64,000 nt of DNA, taken from positions 10,296,157 to 10,360,156 of the forward strand of contig NW_027480429.1 in assembly GCF_051401765.1 (NCBI RefSeq), given 5' to 3'. Positions 13,115 through 25,734 of this stretch are shown here, in pieces; the stretch's first letter is position 1; each line of letters begins with the position of its first letter. Both the position numbers and the translations under genes were made by a program. A model generated the notes under the pieces. The model did not search any database, was not told the DNA's origin, and saw only the letters and a list, made by a program, of their open reading frames with translations. This DNA comes from Calliopsis andreniformis. Lineage: Eukaryota; Arthropoda; Insecta; Hymenoptera; Andrenidae.

Positions 13115-14110
13115 GAAGCATAAAATGCGATATAAATACAACAGTTTTTCCATCGTATAAAACGAATAATTGCAACCAGTATGAAACTTATGGTCATTTC
13201 TACTTTCCGAGCTACCTAGGCTTCACCCTAGGGCGTTGCTCCAACGGATTGAATAGTTAGGGCCTTAGAAGTCAACGCCCGAACCATAAAATGCAAAAAA
13301 AATACAACAGTGTTTCCATCGTATAACAGGAATAATTGCAACCAGTTTGAAAGTGATGGCCAATTCTACGTTCCGGGCAACCTAGGTTTCACTCCAGGGC
13401 GTTACTCCACCAGATCGAATAGTTAGTGCCTTAGAAATCAACGCCAGAAGCATAAAATACAATATACATACAACAGTTTTTCCATAGTATAAAACAAATA
13501 ACTGCAACCAGTTTGAAACTTATGGCCATTTCTACTATCCGAGCAACCTAGGCTTCACCCTAGGGCGTTGCTCCAACGGATTGAATAGTTAGGGCCTTAG
13601 AAGTCATCGCCCGAACCATAAAATGCAAAAAAAATACAACAGTGTTTCCATCATATAACAGGAATAAGTGCAACCAGTTTGAAAGTGATGGCCAATTCTA
13701 CGTTCCGGGCAACCTAGGTTTCACTCCAGGGCGTTGCTCCACCAGACCGAATAGTTACGGCCCAAGAAGTCAACGCCAGAGGCATAAAATACGATACAAA
13801 TACAACAGCTTTTCCATCGTATAAAACGAATAATTGCAACCAGTATGAAACTTATGGTCATTTCTACATTCCGAGCAAGCTAGGCTTCACCCTAGGGCGT
13901 TGCTCCAACAGATTGAATAGTTAGGGCCTTAGAAGTCAACGCCCGAACCATAAAACGCAAAAAAAATACAACAGTGTTTCCATCATATAACAGGAATAAT
14001 TGCAACCAGTTTGAAAGTGATGGCCAATTCTACGTTCCGGGCAACCTAGGCTTCAGTCTATTGCGTTGCTCCACCAGATCGAATAGTTAGTGCCTTAGAA
14101 GTCAACGCCA
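13115..14110 (+). repeat. 6-monomer (996-bp) tandem unit, copy 2
   Basis: Directly follows copy 1. At 13115 the expected AATATAAAT A monomer (seen at 14111) is replaced by a restart of the unit, which places the exchange point near the end of the CTTCAGTCTATTG B monomer. Confidence 0.85.
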
Positions 14111-15106
14111 GAAGCATAAAATACAATATAAATACAACAGTTTTTCCATCGTATAAAACGAATAATTGCAACCAGTATGAAACCTATGGTCATTTCTACT
14201 TTCCGAGGAACCTAGGCTTCACCCTAGGGCGTTGCTCCAACAGATTGAGTAGTTAGGACCTTAGAAGTCAACGCCCGAAGCATAAAATGCAAAAAAAATA
14301 CAACCGTGTTTCCAACATATAACAGGAATAATTGCAACCAGTTTGGAAGTGATGGCCAATTCTACGTTCCGGGCAACCTAGGCTTCGCTCTAGGGCGTTG
14401 CTCCATCAGATCGAATAGATAGTGCCTTAGAAGTCAACGCCAGAAGCATAAAATACAATATAAATACAACAGTTTTTCCATCGTATAAAACGAATAATTG
14501 CAACCAGTATGAAACTTATGGTCATTTCTACTTTCCGAGCACGCTAGGCTTCACACTAGGGCGTTGCTCCAATAGATTGAATAGTTATTGCCTTAGAAGT
14601 CAACGCACGAACCATAAAACGCAAAAAAAATACAACAGTGTTTCCATCATATAACAGGAATAATTGCAACCAGTTTGAAAGTGATGGCCAATTCTACGTT
14701 CCGGGCAACCTAGGTTTCACTCCAGGGCGTTGCTCCACCAGACCGAATAGTTACGGCCCAAGAAGTCAACGCCAGAGGCTTAAAATACGATACAAATACA
14801 ACAGCTTTTCCATCGTATAAAACGAATAATTGCAACCAGTATGAAACTTATGGTCATTTCTACTTTCCGAGCAAGCTAGGCTTCACCCTAGGGCGTTGCT
14901 CCAACAGATTGAATAGTTAGGGCCTTAGAAGTCAACGCCCGAACCATAAAACGCAAATAAAATACAACAGTGTTTCCATCATATAACAGGAATAATTGCA
15001 ACCAGTTTGAAAGTGATGGCCAATTCTACGTTCCGGGCAACCTAGGTTTCAGTCTATTGCGTTGCTCCACCAGATCGAATAGTTAGTGCCTTAGAAGTCA
15101 ACGCCA

Positions 15107-17192
15107 GAAGCATAAAATACAATATAAATACAACAGTTTTTCCATCGTATAAAACGAATAATTGCAACCAGTATGAAACTTATGGTCATTTCTACTTTCC
15201 GAGGAACCTAGGCTTCACCCTAGGGCGTTGCTCCAACAGATTGAGTAGTTAGGACCTTAGAAGTCAACGCCCGAAGCATAAAATGCAAAAAAAATACAAC
15301 AGTGTTTCCATCATATAACAGGAATAATTGCAACCAGTTTGAAAGTGATGGCCAATTCTACGTTCCGGGCAACCTAGGCTTCGCTCTAGGGCGTTGCTCC
15401 ACCAGATCGAATAGATAGTGCCTTAGAAGTCAACGCCAGAAGCATAAAATACAATATAAATACAACAGTTTTTCCATCGTACAAAACGAATAATTGCAAC
15501 CAGTATGAAACTTATGGTCATTTCTACTTTCCGAGCACGCTAGGCTTCACCCTAGGGCGTTGCTCCAACAGATTGAATAGTTATTGCCTTAGAAGTCAAC
15601 GCCCGAACCATAAAACCCAAAAAAAATACAACAGTGTTCCCATCATATAACAGGAATAATTGCAACCAGTTTGAAAGTGATGGCCAATTCTACGTTCCGG
15701 GCAACCCAGGCTTCACTCTATTGCGTTGCTCCACCAGATCGAATAGTTAGTGCCTTAGAAGTCAACGCCAGAAGCATAAAATACAATCTAAATACAACAG
15801 GTTTTCCATCGTATAAAACGAATACTTGCAACCAGTATGAAACTTATGGTCATTTGTACGTTCCGAGCAGCCTAGGCTTCACCCTAGGGCGTTGCTCCAA
15901 CATATTGAGTAGTTAGGGCCTTAGATGTCAACGCCCGAAGCATAAAATGCAAAAAAAATACAACAGAGTTTCCATCATATAACAGGAATAATTGCAACCA
16001 GTTTGAAAGAGATGGCCAATTCTACGTTCCGGGCAACCTAGGCCTCACTCTAGGGCGTTGCTCCACCAGATCGAAAAGATAGTGCCTTAGAAGTCAACGC
16101 CAGAAGCATAAAATGCGATATAAATACAACAGTTTTTCCATCGTATAAAACGAATAATTGCAACCAGTATGAAACTTATGGTCATTTCTACTTTCCGAGC
16201 TACCTAGGCTTCACCCTAGGGCGTTGCTCCAACGGATTTAATAGTTAGGGCCTTAGAAGTCAACGCCCGAAGCATAAAATGCAAAAAAAATACAACCGTG
16301 TTTCCATCATATAACAGGAATAATTGCAACCAGTTTGAAAGTGATGGCCAATTCTACGTTCCGGGCAACCTAGGCTTCAGTCTATTGCGTTGCTCCACCA
16401 GATCGAATGGTTAGTGCCTTAGAAGTCAACGCCAGAAGCATAAAATACAATATAAATACAACAGTTTTTCCATCGTATAAAACGAATAATTGCAACCAGT
16501 ATGAAACTTATGGTCATTTCTACTTTCCGAGGAACCTAGGCTTCACCCTAGGGCGTTGCTCCAACAGATTGAGTAGTTAGGACCTTAGAAGACAACGCCC
16601 GAAGCATAAAATGCAAAAAAAATACAACAGTGTTTCCATCATATAACAGGAATAATTGCAACCAGTTTGAAAGTGATGGCCAATTCTACGTTCCGGGCAA
16701 CCTAGGCTTCGCTCTAGGGCGTTGCTCCACCAGATCGAATAGATAGTGCCTTAGAAGTCAACGCCAGAAGCCTAAAATACAATATAAATACAACAGTTTT
16801 TCCATCGTATAAAACGAATAATTGCAACCAGTATGAAACTTATGGTCATTTCTACTTTCCGAGCACGCTAGGCTTCACCCTAGGGCGTTGCTCCAACGGA
16901 TTGAATAGTTAGGGCCTTAGAAGTCATCGCCCGAACCATAAAATGCAAAAAAAATACAACAGTGTTTCCATCATATAACAGGACTAATTGCAACCAGTTT
17001 GAAAGTGATGGCCAACTCTACGTTCCGGGCAACCTAGGCTTCACTGTAGGACGTTGCTCCACCAGATCGAATAGTTAGTGCCTTAGAAGTCAACGCCAGA
17101 AGCATAAAATACTATATACATACAACAGTTTTTCCATCGTATAAAACAAATAATTGCAACCAGTATGAAACTTATGGTCATTTCTACTTTCC
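15107..17192 (+). repeat. Segment duplicated from/with 1-2750, four monomers shorter
   Basis: See 1-2750 for the shared marks. Part of the same segment (831-1826) occurs a third time at 19592-20587, offset 18761 bp = 113 monomers + 3 after the A11 tract. Confidence 0.85.
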
Positions 17193-17942
17193 GAGCAGCC
17201 TAGGCTTCACCCTAGGGCGTTGCTCCAACGGATTGAATAGTTAGGGCCTTAGAAGTCAACGCCCGAACCATAAAATGCAAAAAAAATACAACAGTGTTTC
17301 CATCATATAACAGGAATAATTGCAACCAGTTTGAAAGTGATGGCCAATTCTACGTTCCGGGCAACCTAGGTTTCACTCCAGGGCGTTGCTCCACCAGATC
17401 GAATAGTTAGTGCCTTAGAAGTCAACGCCAGATGCATAAAATACAATATAAATACAACAGTTTTTCCATAGTATAAAACAAATAATTGCAACCAGTTTGA
17501 AACTTATGTTCATTTCTACTTTCCGAGCAACCTAGGCTACACCCTAGGGCGTTGCTTCAACGGATTGAATAGTTAGGGCCTTAGAAGTCAACGCCCGAAC
17601 CATAAAATGCAAAAAAAATACAACAGTGTTTCCATCATATAACAGGAATAATTGCAACCAATTTGAAAGTGATGGCCAATTCTACGTTCCGGGCAACCTA
17701 GGCTTCGCTCTAGCGCGTTGCTCCACCAGATCGAAAAGATAGAGCCTTAGAAGTCAACGCCAGAAGCATAAAATGCGATATAAATACAATAGTTTTTCCA
17801 TCGTATAAAACGAATAATTGCAACCAGTATAAAACTTATGGTCATTTCTACTTTCCGAGCAACCTAGGCTTCACCCTAGGGCGTTGCTCCAACAGATTGA
17901 ATAGTTAGGGCCTTAGAAGTCAACGCCCGAACCATAAAATGC

Positions 17943-17953
17943 AAAAAAAAAAA
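17943..17953 (+). other. A-tract expansion, A11 (+3)
   Basis: The B-monomer tract after TGC is 11 A instead of the usual 8. This is the first length change in the array: every monomer start up to 17929 is exactly 166 bp apart in phase, and starts shift by +3 after it. Confidence 0.95.
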
Positions 17954-20900
17954 TACAACAGTGTTTCCGTCATATATCAGGAATAATTGCAACCAGTTTG
18001 AAAGTGATAGCCAATTCTACGTTCCGGGCAACCTAGGTTTCACTCCAGGGCGTTGCTCCTCGAGACCGAATAGTTACGGCCTAAGAAGTCAACGCCAGAA
18101 GCATAAAATACGATATAAATACAACAGCTTTTCCATCGTATAAAACAAATAATTGCAACCAGTATGAAACTTATGGTCATTTCTACTTTCCGAGCAAGCT
18201 AGGCTTCACCCTAGGGCGTTGCTCCAACAGATTGAATAGTTAGGGCCTTAGAAGTCAACGCCCGAACCATAAAACGCAAAAAAAATACAACAGTGTTTCC
18301 ATCATATAACAGGAATAATTGCAACCAGTTTGAAAGTGATGGCCAATTCTACGTTCCGGGCAACCTAGGCTTCAGTCTATTGCGTTGCTCCACCAGATCG
18401 AATAGTTAGTGCCTTAGAAGTCAACGCCAGAAGCATAAAATACAATATAAATACAACAGTTTTTCCATTGTATAAACCGAATAATTGCAACCAGTATGAA
18501 ACCTATGGTCATTTCTACTTTCCGAGGAACCTAGGCTTCACCCTAGGGCGTTGCTCCAACAGATTGAGTAGTTAGGACCTTAGAAGTCAACGCCCGAAGC
18601 ATAAAATGCAAAAAAAATACAACCGTGTTTCCAACATATAACAGGAATAATTGCAACCAGTTTGGAAGTGATGGCCAATTCTACGTTCCGGGCAACCTAG
18701 GCTTCGCTCTAGGGCGTTGCTCCACCAGATCGAATAGATAGTGCCTTAGAAGTCAACGCCAGAAGCATAAAATACAATATAAATACAACAGTTTTTCCAT
18801 CGTATAAAACGAATAATTGCAACCAGTATGAAACTTATGGTCATTTCTACTTTCCGAGCACGCTAGGCTTCACACTAGGGCGTTGCTCCAACAGATTGAA
18901 TAGTTATTGCCTTAGAAGTCAACGCCCGAACCATAAAACGCAAAAAAAATACAACAGTGTTTCCATCATATAACAGGAATAATTGCAACCAGTTTGAAAG
19001 TGATGGCCAATTCTACGTTCCGGGCAACCCAGGCTTCACTCTATTGCGTTGCTCCACCAGATCGAATAGTTAGTGCCTTAGAAGTCAACGCCAGAAGCAT
19101 AAAATACAATCTAAATACAACAGGTTTTCCATCGTATAAAACGAATACTTGCAACCAGTATGAAACTTATGGTCATTTGTACGTTCCGAGCAGCCTAGGC
19201 TTCACCCTAGGGCGTTGCTCCAACATATTGAGTAGTTAGGGCCTTAGATGTCAACGCCCGAAGCATAAAATGCAATAAAAATACAACTGTGTTTCCATCA
19301 TATAACAGGAATAATTGCAACCAGTTTGAAAGTGATGGCCAATTCTACGATCCGGGCAACCTAGACTTCACTCTACGGCGTTGCTCCACCAGATCGAATA
19401 GTTAGTGCCTTAGAAGTCAACGCCAGAAGCATAAAATACAATATAAATACAACAGCTTTTCCATAGTATAAAACAAATAATTGCAACCAGTATGAAACTT
19501 ATGGTCATTTCTACTTTCCGAGCAACATAGGCTTCACCCTAGGGCGTTGCTCCTACGGATTGAATAGTTAGGGCCTTAGAAGTCAACGCCGGAACCATAA
19601 AATGCAAAAAAAATACAACAGAGTTTCCATCATATAACAGGAATAATTGCAACCAGTTTGAAAGAGATGGCCAATTCTACGTTCCGGGCAACCTAGGCCT
19701 CACTCTAGGGCGTTGCTCCACCAGATCGAAAAGATAGTGCCTTAGAAGTCAACGCCAGAAGCATAAAATGCGATATAAATACAACAGTTTTTCCATCGTA
19801 TAAAACGAATAATTGCAACCAGTATGAAACTTATGGTCATTTCTACTTTCCGAGCTACCTAGGCTTCACCCTAGGGCGTTGCTCCAACGGATTGAATAGT
19901 TAGGGCCTTAGAAGTCAACGCCCGAAGCATAAAATGCAAAAAAAATACAACCGTGTTTCCATCATATAACAGGAATAATTGCAACCAGTTTGAAAGTGAT
20001 GGCCAATTCTACGTTCCGGGCAACCTAGGCTTCAGTCTATTGCGTTGCTCCACCAGATCGAATGGTTAGTGCCTTAGAAGTCAACGCCAGAAGCATAAAA
20101 TACAATATAAATACAACAGTTTTTCCATCGTATAAAACGAATAATTGCAACCAGTATGAAACTTATGGTCATTTCTACTTTCCGAGGAACCTAGGCTTCA
20201 CCCTAGGGCGTTGCTCCAACAGATTGAGTAGTTAGGACCTTAGAAGACAACGCCCGAAGCATAAAATGCAAAAAAAATACAACAGTGTTACCATCATATA
20301 ACAGGAATAATTGCAACCAGTTTGAAAGTGATGGCCAATTCTACGTTCCGGGCAACCTAGGCTTCGCTCTAGGGCGTTGCTCCACCAGATCGAATAGATA
20401 GTGCCTTAGAAGTCAACGCCAGAAGCCTAAAATACAATATAAATACAACAGTTTTTCCATCGGATAAAACGAATAATTGCAACCAGTATGAAACTTATGG
20501 TCATTTCTACTTTCCGAGCAAGCTAGGCTTCACCCTAGGGCGTTGCTCCAACGGATTGAATAGTTAGGGCCTTAGAAGTCATCGCCCGAACCATAAAATG
20601 TAAAAAAAATACAACAGTGTTTCCATCATATAACAGGAATAATTGCAACCAGTTTGAAAGTGATGGCCAATTCTACGTTCCGGGCAACCCAGGCTTCACT
20701 CTATTGCGTTGCTCCACCAGATCGAATAGTTAGTGCCTTAGAAGTCAACGCCAGAAGCATAAAATACAATCTAAATACAACAGGTTTTCCATCGTATAAA
20801 ACGAATACTTGCAACCAGTATGAAACTTATGGTCATTTGTACGTTCCGAGCAGCCTAGGCTTCACCCTAGGGCGTTGCTCCAACATATTGAGTAGTTAGG

Positions 20901-21929
20901 GCCTTAGATGTCAACGCCCGAAGCATAAAATGCAATAAAAATACAACAGTGTTTCCATCATATAACAGGAATAATTGCAACCAGTTTGAAAGTGATGGCC
21001 AATTCTACGTTCCGGGCAACCTAGGTTTCACTCCAGGGCGTTGCTCCACCAGATCGAATAGTTAGTGCCTTAGAAGTCAACGCCAGAAGCATAAAATACA
21101 ATATAAATACAACAGTTTTTCCATAGTATAAAACAAATAATTGCAACCAGTTTGAAACTTATGTTCATTTCTACTTTCCGAGCAACCTAGGCTACACCCT
21201 AGGGCGTTGCTTCAACGGATTGAATAGTTAGGGCCTTAGAAGTCAACGCCCGAACCATAAAATGCAAAAAAAATACAACAGTGTTTCCATCATATAACAG
21301 GAATAATTGCAACCAATTTGAAAGTGATGGCCAATTCTACGTTCCGGGCAACCTAGGCTTCGCTCTAGCGCGTTGCTCCACCAGATCGAAAAGATAGAGC
21401 CTTAGAAGTCAACGCCAGAAGCATAAAATGCGATATAAATACAATAGTTTTTCCATCGTATAAAACGAATAATTGCAACCAGTATGAATCTTATGTTCAT
21501 TTCTACTTTCCGAGCAACCTAGGCTTCACCCTAGGGCGTTGCTCCAACAGATTGAATAGTTAGGGCCTTAGAAGTCAACGCCCGAACCATAAAATGAAGA
21601 AAAAATCCAACAGTGCTTCCATCATATAACAGGATTAATTGCAACCAGTTTGAAAGTGATGGCCAATTCTACGTACCGGGCAACCTAGGCTTCACTCTAT
21701 TGCGTTGCTCCACCAGATCGAATTGTTAGTGCCTTAGAAGTCAATGCAAGAATCTTAAAGGACAATATAAATACAACAGTTTTTCCATCGTATAAAACGA
21801 ATAATTGCAACCAGTCTGAACCTTATGGACATTTCTACTTTCCGAGCAACCTAGGCTTCACCCTAGGGCGTTGCTCCAACAGTTTGAATAGTTAGGGCCT
21901 TAGATGTCAACGTCCGAACCATAAAATGC

Positions 21930-21939
21930 AAAAAAAAAA
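21930..21939 (+). other. A-tract expansion, A10 (+2)
   Basis: Ten A in the B tract of the monomer starting 21916. Its copy in the next 11-monomer unit (about 23757) has eight, so the change is later than the duplication or was lost in one copy. Confidence 0.95.
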
Positions 21940-22747
21940 TACAACAGTGTTTCCATCATATAACAGGAATAATTGCAACCAGTTTGAAGGTGATGGCCAA
22001 TTCTACGTTCCGGGCAACCTAGGCTTCACTCTAGGGCGTTGCTCCACCAGACCGAATAATTACGGCCTAAGAAGTCAACGCCAGAGGCATAAAATACGAT
22101 ATAAATACAACAGCTTTTCCACCGTATAAAACGAATAATTGCAACCAGTATGAAACTTCTGGTCATTTCTACTTTCCGAGCAAGCTAGGCTTCACCCTAG
22201 GGCGTTGCTCCATCAGATTGAATAGTTAGGGCCTTAGAAGTCAACGCCCGAAGCATAAAATGCAGTTAAAATACAACAGCATTTCCATCATATAACAGGA
22301 GTAATTGCAACCAGTTTGAAAGTGATGGCCAATTCTACGTTCCGGGCAACCTAGGCTTCGCTCTAGGGCGTTGCTCCACCAGATCGAATAGATAGTGCCT
22401 TAGAAGTCAACGCTAGAAGCATAAAATACAATATAAGTACAACAGTTTTTCCACCGTATAAAACGAATAATTGCAACCAGTATGAAACTGATGGTCATTT
22501 CTACTTTCCGAGCAACCTAGGCTTCACCCTAGGGCGTTGCTCCAACAGATTGAATAGTTAGGGCCTTAGAAGTCAACGCCCGAACCATAAAATGCAAAAA
22601 AAATACAACTGTGTTTCCATCATATATCAGGAATAATTGCAACCAGTTTGAAAGTGATGGCCAATTCTACGGTCCGTGCAACCCAGGCTTCACTCTAGGG
22701 CGTTGCTCCACCAGATCGAATAGTAAGTGCATTAGAAGTCAACGCCA

Positions 22748-22913
22748 GATGCATAAAAAACAATATAAATACAACAGTTTTTCCATCGTATAAAACGAAT
22801 AATTGCAACCAGTTTGAAAGTGATGGCCAATTCTACCTTCTGGGCAACCTAGGCTTCACTCTACGGCGTTGCTCCGCTAGATCGAACAGCTAGGGCATTA
22901 GAAGTCAACGCCA
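22748..22913 (+). repeat. A/B hybrid monomer, register break
   Basis: Starts GATGCATAAAAAACAATAT with A features to position 50, then B features from TTTGAAAGTG onward, and ends CGCCA. Switch within 51-66. Its tail (ACCTTCTGGG, CTACGGCG, TCGAACAGC, GGGCATTAG) is shared with most other A/B hybrids in zones II and III, pointing to common descent. Followed by A. Confidence 0.9.
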
Positions 22914-23079
22914 GAAGCATAAAATACAATATAAATACAACAGTTTTTCCATCGTATAAAACGAATAATTGCAACCAGTATGAAACTTATGGTCATTTCT
23001 ACTTTCCGGGCAACCTAGGCATCACCCTAGGGCGTTGCTCCAACAGATTGAGTAGTTAGGGCCTTAGATGTCAACACCC

Positions 23080-23244
23080 GAAGCATAAAATGCATTAAAA
23101 ATACAACTGTGTTTCCATCATATAACAGGAATAATTGCAACCAGTTTGAAAGTGTTGGCCAATTCTACGTTCCGGCAACCTAGACTTCACACTAGGGCGT
23201 TGCTCCACCAGATCGAATAGTTAGTGCCTTAGAAGTCGACGCCA
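23080..23244 (+). repeat. 165-bp B monomer with a one-base deletion
   Basis: Reads TTCCGGCAACC where other monomers have TTCCGGGCAACC, one G missing near 23174. It is the only non-A-tract length change I found. The homologue in the next unit (24905) is full length (TTCTGGGCAACC). It lies in the left arm of the hairpin block. Confidence 0.9.
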
Positions 23245-23410
23245 GAAGCATCAAATACAATATATATGCAACAGCTTTTCCATCGTATAAAACGAATAAT
23301 TGCAACCAGTATGAATCTTATGGTCATTTCTACTTTCCGAGCAACCTAGGCTTCACCCTAGGGCGTTGCTCCAACAGATTGAATAGTTAGGGCCTTAGAA
23401 GTCAACGCCC

Positions 23411-25236
23411 GAACCATAAAATGAAAAAAAAATCCAACAGTGCTTCCATCATATAACAGGAATAATTGCAACCAGTTTGAAAGAGGTGGCCAATTCTACG
23501 TTCCGGGCAACCTAGGCTTCACTCTATTGCGTTCCTCCACCAGATCGAATAGTTAGTGCCTTAGAAGTCAATGCCAGAATCTTAAAGGACAATATAAATA
23601 CAACAGTTTTTCCATCGTATAAAACGAATAATTGCAACCATTGTGAACCTTATGGACATTTCTACTTTCCGAGCAACCTAGGCTTCACCCTAGGGCGTTG
23701 CTCCAACAGTTTGATTAGTTAGGGCCTTAGAAGTCAACGTCCGAACCATAAAATGCAAAAAAAATACAACAGTGTTTCCATCATATAACAGGAATAATTG
23801 CAACCAGTTTGAAGGTGATGGCCAATTCTACGTTCCGGGCAACCTAGGCTTCACTCTAGGGCGTTGCTCCACCAGACCGAATAATTACGGCCTAAGAAGT
23901 CAACGCCAGAGGCATAAAATACGATATAAATACAACAGCTTTTCCACCGTATAAAACGAATAATTGCAACCAGTATGAAACTTCTGGTCATTTCTACTTT
24001 CCGAGCAACCTAGGCTTCACCCTAGGGCGTTGCTCCATCAGATTGAATAGTTAGGGCCTTAGAAGTCAACGCCCGAAGCATAAAATGCAGTTAAAATACA
24101 ACAGCATTTCCATCACATAACAGGAGTAATTGCAACCAGTTTGAAAGTGATGGCCAATTCTACGTTCCGGGCAACCTAGGCTTCGCTCTAGGGCGTTGCT
24201 CCACCAGATCGAATAGATAGTGCCTTAGAAGTCAACGCTAGAAGCATAAAATACAATATAAGTACAACAGTTTTTCCACCGTATAAAACGAATAATTGCA
24301 ACCAGTATGAAACTGATGGTCATTTCTACTTTCCGAGCAACCTAGGCTTCACCCTAGGGCGTTGCTCCAACAGACTGAATAGTTAGGGCCTTAGAAGTCG
24401 ACGCCCGAACCATAAAATGCAAAAAAAATACAACTGTGTTTCCATCATATATCAGGAATAATTGCAACCAGTTTGAAAGTGATGGCCAATTCTACGGTCC
24501 GTGCTACCCAGGCTTCACTCTAGGGCGTTGCTCCACCAGACCGAATAGTAAGTGCATTAGAAGTCAACGCCAGATGCATAAAAAACAATATAAATACAAC
24601 AGTTTTTCCATCGTATAAAACGAATAATTGCAACCAGTTTGAAAGTGATGGCCAATTCTACCTTCTGGGCAACCTAGGCTTCACTCTACGGCGTTGCTCC
24701 GCTAGATCGAACAGCTAGGGCATTAGAAGTCAACGCCAGAAGCATAAAATACAATATAAATACAACAGTTTTTCCATCGTATAAAACGAATAATTGCAAC
24801 CAGTATGAAACTTATGGTCATTTCTACTTTCCGAGCAACCTAGGCATCACCCTAAGGCGTTGCTCCAACAGATTGAGTAGTTAGGGCCTTAGATGTCAAC
24901 ACCCGAAGCATAAAATGCATTAAAAATACAACTGTGTTTCCATCATATAACAGGAATAATTGCAGCCAGTTTGAAAGTGTAGGCCAATTCTACGTTCTGG
25001 GCAACCTAGACTTCACACTAGGGCGTTGCTCCACCAGATCGAATAGTTAGTGCCTTAGAAGTCAACGCCAGAAGCATCAAATACAATATATATGCAACAG
25101 CTTTTCCATCGTATAAAACGAATAATTGCAACCAGTATGAATCTTATGGTCTTTTCTACATTCCGAGCAACCTAGGCTTCACCCTAGGGCGTTGCTCCAA
25201 CAGATTGAATAGTTAGGGCCTTAGAAGTCAACGGCC
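23411..25236 (+). repeat. 11-monomer higher-order unit, copy 2 (1826 bp)
   Basis: Same order and variants as copy 1. A third copy begins at 25237 with the same two first monomers, then is cut by the B/A hybrid at 25569. Confidence 0.85.
24573..24738 (+). repeat. A/B hybrid monomer, register break
   Basis: Copy of the 22748 hybrid in the second 11-monomer unit: same GATGCATAAAAAAC start and same GCTAGATCGAACAGC tail. Followed by A at 24739. Confidence 0.9.
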
Positions 25237-25568
25237 GAACCATAAAATGAAAAAAAAATCCAACAGTGATTCCATCATATAACAGGAATAATTGCAACCA
25301 GTTTGAAAGAGATGGCCAATTCTACGTTCCGGGCAACCTAGGCTTCACTCTATTGCGTTCCTCCACCAGATCGAATAGTTAGTGCCTTAGAAGTCAATGC
25401 CAGAATCTTAAAGGACAATATAAATACAACAGTTTTTCCATCGTATAAAACGAATAATTGCATCCAGTATGAAACGTATGGTCATTTCTACTTTCCGAGC
25501 AACCTAGGCTTCACCCTAGGGCGTTGCTCCAACAGATTGAATAGTTAGGGTCTTACAAGTCAACGCCC

Positions 25569-25734
25569 GAACCATAAAATGCAAAAAAAATACAACAGTG
25601 TTTCCATCGTATAAAACAAGTAATTGCAACCAGTATGAAACTTATGGTCATTTCTACTTTCCGAGCAACCTAGGCTTCACCCTAGGGCGTTGCTCCAACG
25701 GATTGAATAGTTAGGGCCTTAGAAGTCAACGCCC
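25569..25734 (+). repeat. B/A hybrid monomer, register break
   Basis: B at the start (A-tract, CAGTGTTTCC), then A from GTATAAAACAAG onward. Switch within positions 33-40 (TTTCCATC). Followed by B at 25735. Confidence 0.9.

Larger units (their letters stand above)
1..21583 (+). repeat. Array zone I: regular A-B dimers with zone-specific variants
   Basis: 130 monomers with only one register break (7803-7968). Marker variants seen only here include A monomers with AATCTAAATAC and CAGGTTTTCC (665, 3985, 6309, 9795, 15771, 19094, 20754), A monomers with CCGAGCTACC, and A monomers with ATATACATAC. The AATCTTAAAGGACAA class, common further right, is absent up to 21749. Marker spacings are multiples of 166, for example 20, 14, 21, 36, 20 and 10 monomers for the AATCTAAATAC class, so there is no single fixed higher-order period. 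No gene in this stretch. Confidence 0.8.
21584..23410 (+). repeat. 11-monomer higher-order unit, copy 1 (1827 bp)
   Basis: Order B A B A B A B A/B A B A; the odd count is possible because of the hybrid at 22748. Length 11 x 166 + 2 (A10) - 1 (deletion). Nearly every variant recurs 1825-1827 bp later. Confidence 0.85.

Noticed and set aside
17943..17953. Poly-A tract as a retrotransposon tail or insertion site
   Set aside because: It is an expanded form of the A8 tract present in most B monomers; flanks are ordinary satellite.
22441..22510. Hammerhead ribozyme core (GAAACTGATGGTC in some A monomers)
   Set aside because: The conserved CTGATGA and CGAAA core elements are not both present in the right order, and most A monomers read ACTTATGG here.
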